From assembly GCA_900539695.1 (NCBI GenBank), contig UQDG01000004.1, positions 1 through 64,000 on the forward strand: a stretch of DNA of 64,000 nucleotides, read 5' to 3'. Source of the stretch: an uncultured Oscillospiraceae bacterium (GTDB lineage: Bacteria; Bacillota; Clostridia; Oscillospirales; Ruminococcaceae). How positions within the stretch are numbered: position 1 is the stretch's first letter; every line of letters starts with the position of its first letter. The notes below the pieces were generated by a model, which was given only the letters and a program-made list of their open reading frames with translations, was not told the origin of the DNA and did not search any database. Below are positions 7,580-15,559 of this stretch, one piece after another. The position numbers and the translations under genes are program-made.

Positions 7580-8458
7580 ATGGGGTTCCGCTTTCGTAAA
7601 AGTATAAAAATTGCACCGGGGGTGCGGGTGAACCTGAACAAGAACAGCACCAGCGTTACCTTTGGTGGTAAAGGGTTTCACCATACTGTCAGCTCTACAG
7701 GGCGAAAAACCACGACCGCCGGTATACCGGGCACAGGCATTTCTTACACAACTACCGATGGCGGTCATAAAGCGTCAGGCACAGGCCGAAAAAAGTCGTC
7801 TGCATCTGCCAGCACCCAAAACGGAGGGAAAAATCCCGGCTGTCTTTCCGGCTGCATGGTGTTGATGATTATCCTGTTGTTCTGGCCCCTCGCTTTGGCG
7901 TACTACCTCTGGAAAACTGACAAAGTGACATGGAGCAAGAAAGTCCGTGCGGGTGTCAGCGCGCTCATTATACTGATCTGGGCGGTGATACTTGTTCTTT
8001 TTGCTGGCCAGGGCGAGACCACCGGGACACCGGCAACCTACATTGCCACCGCTGAAACCGCGGAAACGGCCGAAATCCAGACCCAGACACCGACCGCTGT
8101 ACCAACGGCCACCCCTACAGCGAGCCCCTCTCCCACCCCGGAACCGACGGAAGAACCCACGCCAACTCCGACGGAAACACCCGTACCTACCGAGACCCCA
8201 GTACCCGCAGAAACACCCCAGCCAACGGCTGCGCCGGAATCCCTTGATAACAGCGGCTCCGGGAATTATACTGGCGGCGCAGCGGAACAGGTGGACAATT
8301 CCTCGGCGTATCAGCCGGGCATGGTTTACATTGCCAGTAGCGGCAACGGCAAAAAATATCACAGTAATCCCAACTGCAGCAAAATGCAAGGGGCAACCGC
8401 TGTTACCAAAGAACAGGCCGAGGCCTGGGGCTACACCCCGTGCAAACGGTGCTATTAA
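7580..8458 (+). CDS. DUF4236 membrane protein with Thr/Pro-rich linker and C-terminal Cys/His domain
   Basis: This 292-residue protein has three parts. Residues 1-55 are a DUF4236 domain (MGFRFRKSIKIAPGVRVNLN, then GIPGTGISYT). Residues about 93-150 hold two membrane segments. Residues about 165-215 are a low-complexity Thr/Pro/Glu repeat. The C-terminus (GKKYHSNPNC ... GYTPCKRCY) is a small Cys/His module seen at the end of many surface or nuclease-associated proteins. The linker and the membrane segments suggest the C-terminal module is displayed outside the cytoplasm, but topology is not proven. It is the first gene of the cassette between direct repeats. The function of DUF4236 is unknown. 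Confidence 0.75.
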   Translation: MGFRFRKSIKIAPGVRVNLNKNSTSVTFGGKGFHHTVSSTGRKTTTAGIPGTGISYTTTDGGHKASGTGRKKSSASASTQNGGKNPGCLSGCMVLMIILLFWPLALAYYLWKTDKVTWSKKVRAGVSALIILIWAVILVLFAGQGETTGTPATYIATAETAETAEIQTQTPTAVPTATPTASPSPTPEPTEEPTPTPTETPVPTETPVPAETPQPTAAPESLDNSGSGNYTGGAAEQVDNSSAYQPGMVYIASSGNGKKYHSNPNCSKMQGATAVTKEQAEAWGYTPCKRCY

Positions 8459-8487
8459 ATCTACTGAAGTAAAAAGGAGATTTTACT

Positions 8488-8754
8488 ATGGGTATTCTGG
8501 ATACATTGCAGCAGGAATCTACCATTTCCAAGGCATCCGGCAACAATTATCAGTATGTGGTGCTGCAGGTCGTGCTGAAAGAAAAGTTCATCGGCACCGG
8601 TTCTGGCAACCTGACCGAACTGGAGAAAGTCATCAATGAACAGGCAGCCAAGGGCTACCGCCTGCACACAATTTCCACCACCAGCAGCGGCAGCAAAGGC
8701 CTGATGGGCGGCGACCGCATTCAGGCTACAATGGTTTTTGAAAAGCTGGCGTAA
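8488..8754 (+). CDS. DUF4177 domain protein
   Basis: This is an 88-residue protein whose core (YQYVVLQVVLKEKF; LEKVINEQAAKGYRLHTIST; MVFEK) matches DUF4177, a small alpha/beta domain of unknown function common in Firmicutes. A strong AAAAGGAG ribosome site precedes the ATG. It starts 29 bases after the DUF4236 gene and probably shares its transcript. No membrane segment or signal peptide is seen. Confidence 0.8.
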   Translation: MGILDTLQQESTISKASGNNYQYVVLQVVLKEKFIGTGSGNLTELEKVINEQAAKGYRLHTISTTSSGSKGLMGGDRIQATMVFEKLA

Positions 8755-8818
8755 AGAAATTGCACCATCGAGGGCCTCGCCGTCGGCATCTGCCGCGGGA
8801 TATGAAAGGAAGCAAGGT

Positions 8819-9376
8819 ATGCAGATTTATACGATTATCGGCGGCGTGAACGGCGCAGGAAAATCCAGTCTGACCGGCTCGCTGCGGGCCGAGCGCACTG
8901 ACCTTGGCATCGTCGTTGACCCGGATCAGCTGACAGCCCAGTGCGGCGGTGATGAGTACGAGGGCGGCAAACTGGCTGTGCGGCGCATCGAGACCGCCCT
9001 TGCTGATGGCGTGAACTTTACCCAGGAAACGACCCTCTCCGGCGGCTACTCCAAGCGGCTGTGCCGCCGCGCCAAGCAGGCCGGTTACTTTATCCGCCTG
9101 TATTATGTCGGCCTGGATACTGCGGAAGAAAGCCTGCGCCGCATCAAAAACCGCGTCGAGCGCGGCGGCCATGACATCCCCGCCAAGGATGTACAGGCAC
9201 GGTTTGCACACCGCTTTGCCGATGTGGCGAAGATCCTGCCCTATTGCGATGAGGCTAAATTTTTTGATAACGACAACGGTTTTGCGCTGGTAGCCGAATA
9301 CCGTAACGGTCAACTGCTACAGGTAGGCAACAAATGCCCCGCCTGGCTGCACCAGATGATGCAGGAGATACAGTAA
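8819..9376 (+). CDS. Zeta-toxin-like P-loop ATPase
   Basis: The 185 residues carry a Walker A motif at the N-terminus (GGVNGAGKSSL), a DPDQL segment and ETTLSGGYSKRLCRRAKQAG, matching the zeta-toxin/AAA_33 group. True zeta toxins phosphorylate UDP-N-acetylglucosamine and are neutralised by an epsilon antitoxin. Many chromosomal relatives stand alone and have no proven toxicity. No epsilon-like gene lies beside it, so the toxin label is only a family name. The start was placed at MQIYTIIGG because the upstream in-frame extension reads as non-family sequence. It is the last gene before the right-hand direct repeat. Confidence 0.75.
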   Translation: MQIYTIIGGVNGAGKSSLTGSLRAERTDLGIVVDPDQLTAQCGGDEYEGGKLAVRRIETALADGVNFTQETTLSGGYSKRLCRRAKQAGYFIRLYYVGLDTAEESLRRIKNRVERGGHDIPAKDVQARFAHRFADVAKILPYCDEAKFFDNDNGFALVAEYRNGQLLQVGNKCPAWLHQMMQEIQ

Positions 9377-9422
9377 CCCCTGCACTGCAGGGTGAAATGC
9401 AGGGGCGTGGACTTTAATCAAT
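9377..9422. repeat. Hairpin plus right direct repeat of the cassette
   Basis: CCCCTGCA (9378-9385) and TGCAGGGG (9398-9405) form a stem that overlaps the direct repeat 9398-9422. The last 16 bases (9407-9422) are identical to 7546-7561. The hairpin may also terminate the zeta-like gene, although no T-run follows. Confidence 0.65.
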
Positions 9423-9449
9423 AGAGTGGTGGCGTGTAAAATATGAGCA

Positions 9450-9482
9450 TTGCAACTATTTCCATTTTGGAAACAGTTGCAA
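9450..9482. repeat. Inverted repeat upstream of the Abi gene
   Basis: Arms TTGCAACTATTTCC (9450-9463) and GGAAACAGTTGCAA (9469-9482) match at 13 of 14 positions around a 5-base loop. It lies about 80 bases before the Abi promoter and could be a terminator on the minus strand (T-rich exit) or an operator. Confidence 0.5.
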
Positions 9483-9561
9483 AAACTGCAACAGTTCAAA
9501 GCAGCAAGTAGCAGTTAGAAGCAGTAAAGCGCAGCTAAGAGCAAAAAATCGTGATAAGCTA

Positions 9562-9591
9562 TTGACAACCGGGCTCGGAATAGCATATAAT
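9562..9591 (+). promoter_or_regulatory. Promoter of the Abi_2 gene
   Basis: TTGACA (9562-9567), an 18-base spacer and TATAAT (9586-9591) are both perfect boxes. The transcript would begin with a leader in which ACCCGCC (about 9604) can pair with GGCGGGT (about 9648) just ahead of the ribosome site. Confidence 0.85.
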
Positions 9592-9677
9592 AGTTAGCAA
9601 TGAAACCCGCCGAGCCTATGGGTGCGTAAGCATCTATGCGTAACATGGCGGGTGTTTTGTTTTATATGGAGGTTTTT

Positions 9678-10547
9678 ATGCCAACTCCAGAGAATGTAAA
9701 ACCATTTAAGACATATGATGAACAAATTTCCCTGCTAAAGTCCCGTGGCCTTATTATTAGCGATGATGATAAGGCCAGAGAGATTTTGAAGCGGATGAAT
9801 TATTATCGTTTGAGTGCGTATTCTCTTACATTGCGGAAAGACGATGTGTTCTATCCGGGAGTTAGCATTGAAGATATTGTTGCGCTATATGACTTTGATG
9901 CCAAGCTGCGCAGCATTATTTTTGAATACAGTTCAAAGGTTGAAACAACATTAAGAGCCTACATTGCTTATTATCATGCCCAAAAGTATGGCCCGCTTGG
10001 CTACTTAAATAACCAAAACTTCGACAACGAACTTAACCATAGCAAATTCTTGTCAGAGCTTTTCAACAATATTCATCGCTCGTCGGACGTATTTGTTATT
10101 CACCATCGGGAAAACAAAGAAGCAATTTATCCTATTTGGGTTGCTATAGAAGAAACGACCTTTGGTGCGCTTTCCAAAATGTACAAGAATATGTTGGTCG
10201 AGGATCGAAATGCGATTGCAAGGGAATATTACGGCTTGAGTCGTGAATATGTAGAAAACTTTACTCAGTGCGCAAGTGTTGCAAGAAACATTTCTGCACA
10301 CGGGGCGCGACTCTATAACCGCGTCAAAATGCGTCCCTCTGTGGATTTGCCCAAGCGGTTGAAATCAGTTATCGATAATGATAAACCGGCGGCATATTTA
10401 TATGCAATTTTTGCACTGCTTCCAGATTCTGAAAAGTATCCGATGCTTACACAAATTGCCCGTGCGTTCAGAAAATATCCTTTTGCGAAACCACAGTATT
10501 TGGGTTTGCCGGAGAACTGGTTTTCTTTGTTTGAATCAATACAATAA
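9678..10547 (+). CDS. Abi_2 family abortive infection protein (AbiD/AbiF-like)
   Basis: The 289 residues begin with KPFKTYDEQISLLKSRGLII and contain RMNYYRLSAYSL, ALYDFDAKLRSIIFEYSSKV and RNISAHGARLYNR, the diagnostic segments of Abi_2 (AbiD/AbiF) proteins. These give lactococci and others phage resistance by abortive infection. The RNxxxHxxR motif resembles HEPN-type RNases and may be the active site. GGAGG five bases before the ATG at 9678 sets the start; an upstream in-frame ATG at 9636 lacks one. The gene is AT-richer than its neighbours, has its own strong promoter and sits beside a broken integrase, so it is probably cargo of a former integrated element. Confidence 0.87.
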   Translation: MPTPENVKPFKTYDEQISLLKSRGLIISDDDKAREILKRMNYYRLSAYSLTLRKDDVFYPGVSIEDIVALYDFDAKLRSIIFEYSSKVETTLRAYIAYYHAQKYGPLGYLNNQNFDNELNHSKFLSELFNNIHRSSDVFVIHHRENKEAIYPIWVAIEETTFGALSKMYKNMLVEDRNAIAREYYGLSREYVENFTQCASVARNISAHGARLYNRVKMRPSVDLPKRLKSVIDNDKPAAYLYAIFALLPDSEKYPMLTQIARAFRKYPFAKPQYLGLPENWFSLFESIQ

Positions 10548-10687
10548 AAAGAAAAAACGCCCCACGACGGCAATCATGGAGCGTTTGTATAGATCAGCTT
10601 GCCCGAAGGCAATACCAACCCCAACATTTGGTATTATACCTCTTTCAGGCAGGCTTGTCAAAGTGTACCTGTAAGGAGGTTATTTTT

Positions 10688-11805
10688 ATGGGAAAAACCA
10701 AGCAGCGGCCCGGCGGGCTGGTGGAACGGACCCGCACCTACGATGGCAAGCGGGTGCATTTTTACGGCAAGCGGGTGGCCGATGTCAACGCCAAGATCGC
10801 CGCCTACGAGGAAGAGCGCCGCCGGCTACAAGAGGCTGGCCCGCTGTTCGAGAGTGTAGCGCCGGAATGGTGGGAACTGTACCAGCAGCAGGTAAAAAAC
10901 GGCACCACCCGCGCCTACCAGGGCGGCTACAATAATGCGGTGCAGGAGTTCACCGGCTACCACATGAAAGAGATCACCCCGGCGGTGGTGGATAACTGGA
11001 GCCGCAAATTTAAAAGCCGGGGCATGGCAGGCGGTACGGCCCGCAACGCCCGCAGCGTGTTGAGCCTGATTTTCAAATACTGGTGTATCCGGGACGACCA
11101 GGTGTACAACCCTGTGCCGATGACTTCCCTGCCCCGCGGCATGAAAAAAACCGAGCGTGAACCGCCCACGCCTGCCCAGTTGGCCGCCGTCAAGGCTCAC
11201 CCGGAGGGCTTCGGCCTGTGCGCTTGGTTGTTCATGTACACGGGCTGCCGCTTGGGCGAGGTATTAGCGCTGCAATGGCGGGATATTGATTGGGAGATCA
11301 GCCGCATCCACGTGTCCAAGTCGGTCACTTGGATCCATAACCAGCCGGTGGTGCAGATTCCCAAGACCAAAAACGAGGTGCGCATCATCCCGCTGCTCTC
11401 TCCCCTGCGCGCCCTGCTGGAACCTTTGCGCGGCCAGCCAGAAGAATATATCCATGGTGGCGAGCAGCCCCTATCCGGTACCAGCTACCAGCGGCGCTGG
11501 ACCTACTACTGCAAGGGCATCGGCCTGGCTCACTACAAAATTGTTACCCGCAAGAACCACCACAAGGGCAAAGAGTATACCACCAACGCCAAGGTTTGGG
11601 AGGCCGATGTGTCACGGCGCACCAGTTCCGGCACGAGTTCGCGTCCATTCTGTATGAAGCCAACGTGGGCGAGCTGGAAGCGCAGAAATTGCTGGGCCAT
11701 TCCGACATCACGACCACCCGGCGGATTTACACCCACATCCGGGAGCGGCAGCTGGAAAACGCCGCCGCGCAGATCGAAAATTACATCCAGACAACCTCAA
11801 AATAA
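10688..11805 (+). pseudogene. Tyrosine site-specific integrase, frameshifted
   Basis: The reading frame from 10688 (GGAGGT ribosome site) covers an N-terminal arm-binding segment, a core-binding domain and the start of the catalytic domain, with Arg in TGCRLGEVLALQW and Lys in PKTKNEVRIIPL. After EADV (about 11612) the match jumps to another frame: TAHQFRHEFAS (HxxR box), LLGHSDITTTRRIYTHI (His and Tyr). One missing G near 11610 would explain it. All catalytic residues exist across the two frames, so this is a recent single-base loss, a sequencing error, or less likely a recoding site. It lies directly before tRNA-Leu, the usual kind of target for such integrases. Confidence 0.85.
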
Positions 11806-11807
11806 GC

Positions 11808-11837
11808 AAAAGCGGCGGAGAAATCTGCCGCTTTTTT
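11808..11837 (+). terminator. Terminator after the integrase
   Basis: AGCGGC and GCCGCT arms around a GGAGAAATCT loop are followed by TTTTTT, a standard intrinsic terminator starting a few bases after the integrase stop. Confidence 0.85.
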
Positions 11838-11838
11838 G

Positions 11839-11893
11839 TACGACGTTTTTACGACAAAATGGAAAAATAAGGGGCTATACGACGTTTTACGAC
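11839..11893. repeat. Pair of direct repeats between integrase and tRNA-Leu
   Basis: TACGACGTTTTTACGAC (11839-11855) recurs as TACGACGTTTTACGAC (11878-11893), one T shorter. Short direct repeats between an integrase gene and its tRNA target are typical of arm-type binding sites or att-proximal DNA. The role is inferred from position. Confidence 0.5.
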
Positions 11894-11991
11894 GCGCACC
11901 TGTACACCTCATGGCAACACAAATACATTCACAACACATAAAAAACACGCATCATCGCAAAACAAGCGACAACGCGTGATTTAATGATACA

Positions 11992-12072
11992 TGCGGCTAA
12001 CAGGACTTGAACCTGCACGTCTTGGACACTGGACCCTAAAACCAGCGCGTCTGCCAATTCCGCCATAGCCGC
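11992..12072 (-). tRNA. tRNA-Leu (anticodon TAG)
   Basis: On the minus strand the gene opens GCGGCTATGGCGGAATTGGC and closes with TAGCCGC plus discriminator A. Acceptor arms GCGGCTA/TAGCCGC pair perfectly, the T-arm GGTTCAAGTCC is standard, and the anticodon loop TTTAGGG gives TAG. A long variable arm fits leucine. CCA is not encoded. The 3' end faces the broken integrase. Confidence 0.93.
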
Positions 12073-12121
12073 GTAACGACTATTAGTGTAGCAAGTTTGG
12101 CAGGGTTTGTCAATGGGGCGT

Positions 12122-12922
12122 TTAGCCTGCGGTAGAAACAGAATTGCTTGCTGCCGCACTGCTGGCGTTGGTCGCGCCAGTATCCACATCCGCTACCACG
12201 CCGTATTCATCCGTTTCTACAGGGTCGGCGTAGACGGCGTAGCGCTGGGTGGTGTGGGTCAGGATGCCGAAAGGATAGCAGGTGTACAGGATGCAGCTGG
12301 GCTCCTCGGCGCCCCAGCGCACCTTGTCGATGTCTGTCTCCAAAATCACCTGCATATCGGTGATCTTATAGGCAAAATCGCCCCAGGTGGTCTCCAGGTG
12401 AATGATCGCGCCGATCTCGCAGGAGCCGAGGTCGGAGAAGTAGGTGCCGGTGTGGGCACCGATAAAGACGGTGCCGTTCTCGCCGGGCAGCACACAACCG
12501 TCCTCGGCATGGCAGCCGGCACCGCGGCTGAACTGTGTCTCGCTGTCGCCCAGGTAGAGGTCACAATCCACATTGGTGCCCTCCACCCAGATGCGGCCAA
12601 GTTTGTCGCCATAACGTGTGTTTTCGTGAGCCTCACTGGCGGCGGCGACCTGGTTGGCGCGCTTCTGCTTGGCCTCTTCCTCGGCACGGGCAGCGGCTTC
12701 GGCAGCCTCCTGCGCGGCGGCATCGCTGGCAGCTTTGGCGGCGGCCTCACTCTCAGCAGCCGCCTGGGCAGCGCTGGCAGCAGCTTCGCTTTCGGCCTGC
12801 AGCCGGGCGCGCTTGGCGTTGGCAGAGACCACCAGCAGGATGGCTGCGGCCGCCGAGACGACCAGCGCCAGCCCGCAGAGCAGCAGACGGCGTTTCAAGC
12901 GGGTTTGTTGTGCTTTGCTCAT
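12122..12922 (-). CDS. Sortase (class D-like) with coiled-coil stalk
   Basis: This 266-residue protein has an N-terminal membrane anchor (about 12-33), a long Ala/Glu-rich helical stalk (about 38-95) and a sortase barrel (about 105-240). The catalytic residues can be read as His in GAHTGTYFSDLG, Cys in LYTCYPF and Arg in TTQRYAVYAD. Sortases cleave a sorting signal on exported proteins and attach them to the cell wall or join pilins. The TC-YPF pattern is closest to class D, which is an inference. It lies 19 bases after the fumarase beta gene and seems to be the last gene of that operon, which is an unusual place. No obvious sorted substrate is adjacent. Confidence 0.82.
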   Translation of the reverse strand: MSKAQQTRLKRRLLLCGLALVVSAAAAILLVVSANAKRARLQAESEAAASAAQAAAESEAAAKAASDAAAQEAAEAAARAEEEAKQKRANQVAAASEAHENTRYGDKLGRIWVEGTNVDCDLYLGDSETQFSRGAGCHAEDGCVLPGENGTVFIGAHTGTYFSDLGSCEIGAIIHLETTWGDFAYKITDMQVILETDIDKVRWGAEEPSCILYTCYPFGILTHTTQRYAVYADPVETDEYGVVADVDTGATNASSAAASNSVSTAG

Positions 12923-12941
12923 GGGCGCTCCCCTCCCCCGT

Positions 12942-13499
12942 TCAGGTCAGGCTGGCCAGGTAGGCGGCGGGACCACTTTGGTACAGGTCACCCCCGTGGG
13001 TATCCAGCAGCACGGTCAGCGGGAAGTCCTTGACTACCAGTTTACGCACGGCCTCGCAGCCCAGATCCGGCCAGGCGATGATTTCGCAGCTCTGCACGCT
13101 GTTTGCCATCAGGGCACCGGCTCCGCCGATAGCCGCCAGGTAGACGGCCCCATTTTTAACGACCGACTGTTTGACGGCCTCGCTGCGCTTGCCTTTACCA
13201 ACCATACAGGCCAGCCCCAGGTCCAGCAGGCGCGGGGTGTAGGCGTCCATGCGGCCGCTGGTGGTGGGGCCAGCGGCGCCAATAGCACAGCCTGGGCGCT
13301 CCGGCGTAGGGCCGACGTAGTAAACGGCAGCACCCTCAATCGGGAACGGCAGCTCCTCGCCCTTGTCCAGCAACTCCATCATGCGGGCGTGGGCGGCATC
13401 GCGGGCGGTATACACCACGCCGGAAAGCAGCACGGTGTCTCCTGCTTTCAGCGGTGCAAGGTCTGATTTTTGCAGTGGTGTCTGTAAAACATATTGCAT
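12942..13499 (-). CDS. Fe-S fumarate/tartrate hydratase, beta subunit
   Basis: At 185 residues this matches the C-terminal (beta) subunit of class I Fe-S hydro-lyases: GDTVLLSGVVYTARDAAHARM, GAAVYYVGPTPERPG, GPTTSGRMDAYTPRLLDLG, GKGKRSEAV. With the alpha subunit, encoded 13 bases upstream, it should interconvert fumarate and L-malate in the cytoplasm, though tartrate dehydratase is a close relative that sequence alone cannot exclude. The upstream malic enzyme gene favours fumarase. Confidence 0.88.
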   Translation of the reverse strand: MQYVLQTPLQKSDLAPLKAGDTVLLSGVVYTARDAAHARMMELLDKGEELPFPIEGAAVYYVGPTPERPGCAIGAAGPTTSGRMDAYTPRLLDLGLACMVGKGKRSEAVKQSVVKNGAVYLAAIGGAGALMANSVQSCEIIAWPDLGCEAVRKLVVKDFPLTVLLDTHGGDLYQSGPAAYLASLT

Positions 13500-13512
13500 G
13501 CGGTTCGCCCCC

Positions 13513-14361
13513 TTACAGTGTGCAGCTGGCGCGGCGGGTGACGTGGCAGCTGATGTTGACGGCCACCGGCAGGCAGGCTACGTGGGTGGGCCTTTGCTCA
13601 ATGGCAACGCCCAGGCAGGTGGTGGCACCGCCAAAGCCCTGGGGGCCAAAACCGGTAGCGTTGATGGCATCCAGCAGTTCTTTTTCCAGCGCGGCGTAGT
13701 ACGGGTCCGGGTTGGGCACATCCAGCGGGCGCAGCAGCGCCTGTTTGGCCAGTGCGGCGCAGTGGTCGAAGCTGCCGCCGATGCCGATGCCCAGTACGAT
13801 GGGCGGGCAGGGGTTGGCCCCGGCCTGTTTGACGGTGTCCAGCACAAAATCCTTCACGCCTTGCACGCCGTCGGCGGGCTTGAGCATGGTGAGGCGGCTC
13901 ATGTTCTCGCTGCCCGCGCCCTTGGGGGCCACGGTGATCTGGCAGCCGTCGCCGGGCACCAGATGCACGGTGAGGAACGCCGGGGTGTTGTCCCCCGTAT
14001 TCACCCGCTGCAGCGGGTCAGCGGTGATGGACTTGCGCAGGTAGGCTTTCTCGTAGCCGCGGCGCACGCCCTCGTTGACAGCGGTGGTCAGGTCGCCGTC
14101 GATATGCACGTCCTGCCCCAGCTCCACAAACACGCAGGCCATGCCGGTGTCCTGGCAGATGGGCAGGTCTTTTTCTTTCGCTGTGCAGAGGTTTTTCTGC
14201 AAAAGGCCCAGCGTTTCTTTCGCCAGCGGCCACGGTTCGGCGGCCTCGGCCTTGTCCAGTGCGGCCTTCACATCGGCGGGCAGCTGGGTGTTGGCTTCAA
14301 TGCACAGCCGCTCCACCGCATCGGTGATGGCGGCGGCGGACAGTTCACGGATGATGCTCAT
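13513..14361 (-). CDS. Fe-S fumarate/tartrate hydratase, alpha subunit
   Basis: The 282 residues match the catalytic alpha subunit of two-subunit class I fumarases (ICQDTGMACVFVELGQDVHI; VAPKGAGSENMSRL; GIGIGGSFDHCAALAKQALL). Cysteines in CQDTG, near DHCA and in the TTCLGV segment are candidates for 4Fe-4S ligands. The start codon overlaps the malic enzyme stop by 4 bases (ATGA), which shows tight translational coupling. Together the two enzymes link pyruvate, malate and fumarate. Confidence 0.9.
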   Translation of the reverse strand: MSIIRELSAAAITDAVERLCIEANTQLPADVKAALDKAEAAEPWPLAKETLGLLQKNLCTAKEKDLPICQDTGMACVFVELGQDVHIDGDLTTAVNEGVRRGYEKAYLRKSITADPLQRVNTGDNTPAFLTVHLVPGDGCQITVAPKGAGSENMSRLTMLKPADGVQGVKDFVLDTVKQAGANPCPPIVLGIGIGGSFDHCAALAKQALLRPLDVPNPDPYYAALEKELLDAINATGFGPQGFGGATTCLGVAIEQRPTHVACLPVAVNISCHVTRRASCTL

Positions 14362-15533
14362 ACGCGGGCCACGCCGCTTTCTCTTGCGGCCTGGGCCACG
14401 GCGGCAGCCACAGCGTCGGCCACGCGGGGGTCAAACGCCTTGGGCAGGATGTTCTCCTCATTCAGCTCGTCGTCGGGGATGAGGCCCGCGATAGCCTGGG
14501 CAGCGGCCATCTTCATGGCGGGGTTGATGTCCCGGGCGCGGACGGACAGTGCGCCCTTGAAGATGCCGGGGAACGCCAGCACGTTATTGACCTGGTTCGG
14601 GAAGTCCGAACGGCCGGTGCCGATGACGCGGATGCCGGCGGCCTTGGCCAGGTCAGGCATGATCTCCGGCGTGGGGTTGGCCATGGCAAAGACGATGGCG
14701 TCCGGGGCCATGGTGGCAGCCAGCTCAGGGGTCAGCGCACCTGCAATGGACGTACCAATGAACAGATCGGCGCCCTTAATGGCCTCGGCCAGGCTGCCGC
14801 TGATCTTCTCAGGGTTGGTCTCCTCGGCCAGTTTAGCCTTGTGGCCCTCCAGCCCAGCGGGGCGGCCGGGGACCAGGATGCCGTGCTCGTCGACGGCGAT
14901 GATGTGCTTGGCACCGGCCACCTGCAGCATGTGGATGATGGCCGTACCGGCCGCGCCGGGGCCGTTCTGCACAATTTTAATATCCTCGATGCGTTTGCCC
15001 ACCACTTTCAGGGCGTTGAGCACACCGGCCAGCACGATGATGGCGGTACCGTGCTGGTCATCGTGGAAGACGGGGATGTCCAGGTCACGCTCCAGCTCAG
15101 CTTCGATCTCGAAGCACTCGGGGCTGCGGATGTCCTCCAGGTTGATGCCGCCGAAGGTCGGGGCAATGGCCTTGACAGCCGCAATGACTTCCTCTTTGGT
15201 TTTGGCGTTCAGGCAGATGGGGAACGCGTCCACGCCGCCGAACTCCTTGAACAGCACGCACTTGCCTTCCATGACCGGCAGGCCAGCCTCGGGGCCGATG
15301 TTGCCAAGGCCCAGCACAGCGGTGCCGTTGGTCACGACGGCCACGGTGCGGCCTTTCATCGTGTAGGTGTAGACGTCATCGGGGTTGGCCTTGATCTTAC
15401 GGCAGGGCTCGGCCACACCGGGGGTGTAGGCGGTGGACAGGGCGTCTCGATTTTTGCAGGGGGCAAGGCTCTGCACGGCAATCTTGCCGGGATATTTGCT
15501 GTGGAGCGCTAGGGAAGCTTTGTTGTAATCCAT
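14358..15533 (-). CDS. NAD(P)-dependent malic enzyme
   Basis: This 391-residue protein is of the short bacterial malic enzyme type that decarboxylates malate to pyruvate and CO2. Visible markers are STAYTPGVAEPCRKI near the N-terminus, VTNGTAVLGLGNIGP, the acidic metal-binding VFHDDQHGTA and a dinucleotide-binding GPGAAGTAII. The start was set at MDYNKASL (15533), preceded by GAGG; an upstream extension is non-family sequence. It lies 26 bases after the CDF transporter and overlaps fumarase alpha, so it sits centrally in a five-gene minus-strand operon. Confidence 0.93.
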   Translation of the reverse strand: MDYNKASLALHSKYPGKIAVQSLAPCKNRDALSTAYTPGVAEPCRKIKANPDDVYTYTMKGRTVAVVTNGTAVLGLGNIGPEAGLPVMEGKCVLFKEFGGVDAFPICLNAKTKEEVIAAVKAIAPTFGGINLEDIRSPECFEIEAELERDLDIPVFHDDQHGTAIIVLAGVLNALKVVGKRIEDIKIVQNGPGAAGTAIIHMLQVAGAKHIIAVDEHGILVPGRPAGLEGHKAKLAEETNPEKISGSLAEAIKGADLFIGTSIAGALTPELAATMAPDAIVFAMANPTPEIMPDLAKAAGIRVIGTGRSDFPNQVNNVLAFPGIFKGALSVRARDINPAMKMAAAQAIAGLIPDDELNEENILPKAFDPRVADAVAAAVAQAARESGVARV

Positions 15534-15559
15534 GATGATACCTCGTTCCTGTGTTGTTT

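Noticed and set aside
8819..9376. A complete epsilon/zeta toxin-antitoxin module
   Set aside because: No epsilon-like small helical protein is encoded next to the zeta-like gene; the DUF4177 protein upstream is an unrelated fold.
11605..11620. Programmed frameshifting in the integrase
   Set aside because: No slippery heptamer or downstream stimulatory structure is apparent at the junction; a one-base deletion or sequencing error is simpler.
12107..13033. Long plus-strand frames antisense to the sortase, fumarase, malic enzyme, purA and leu genes
   Set aside because: High-GC coding DNA produces long open frames on the opposite strand. The encoded proteins are low-complexity and lack family similarity, while the minus-strand proteins are clearly conserved enzymes.
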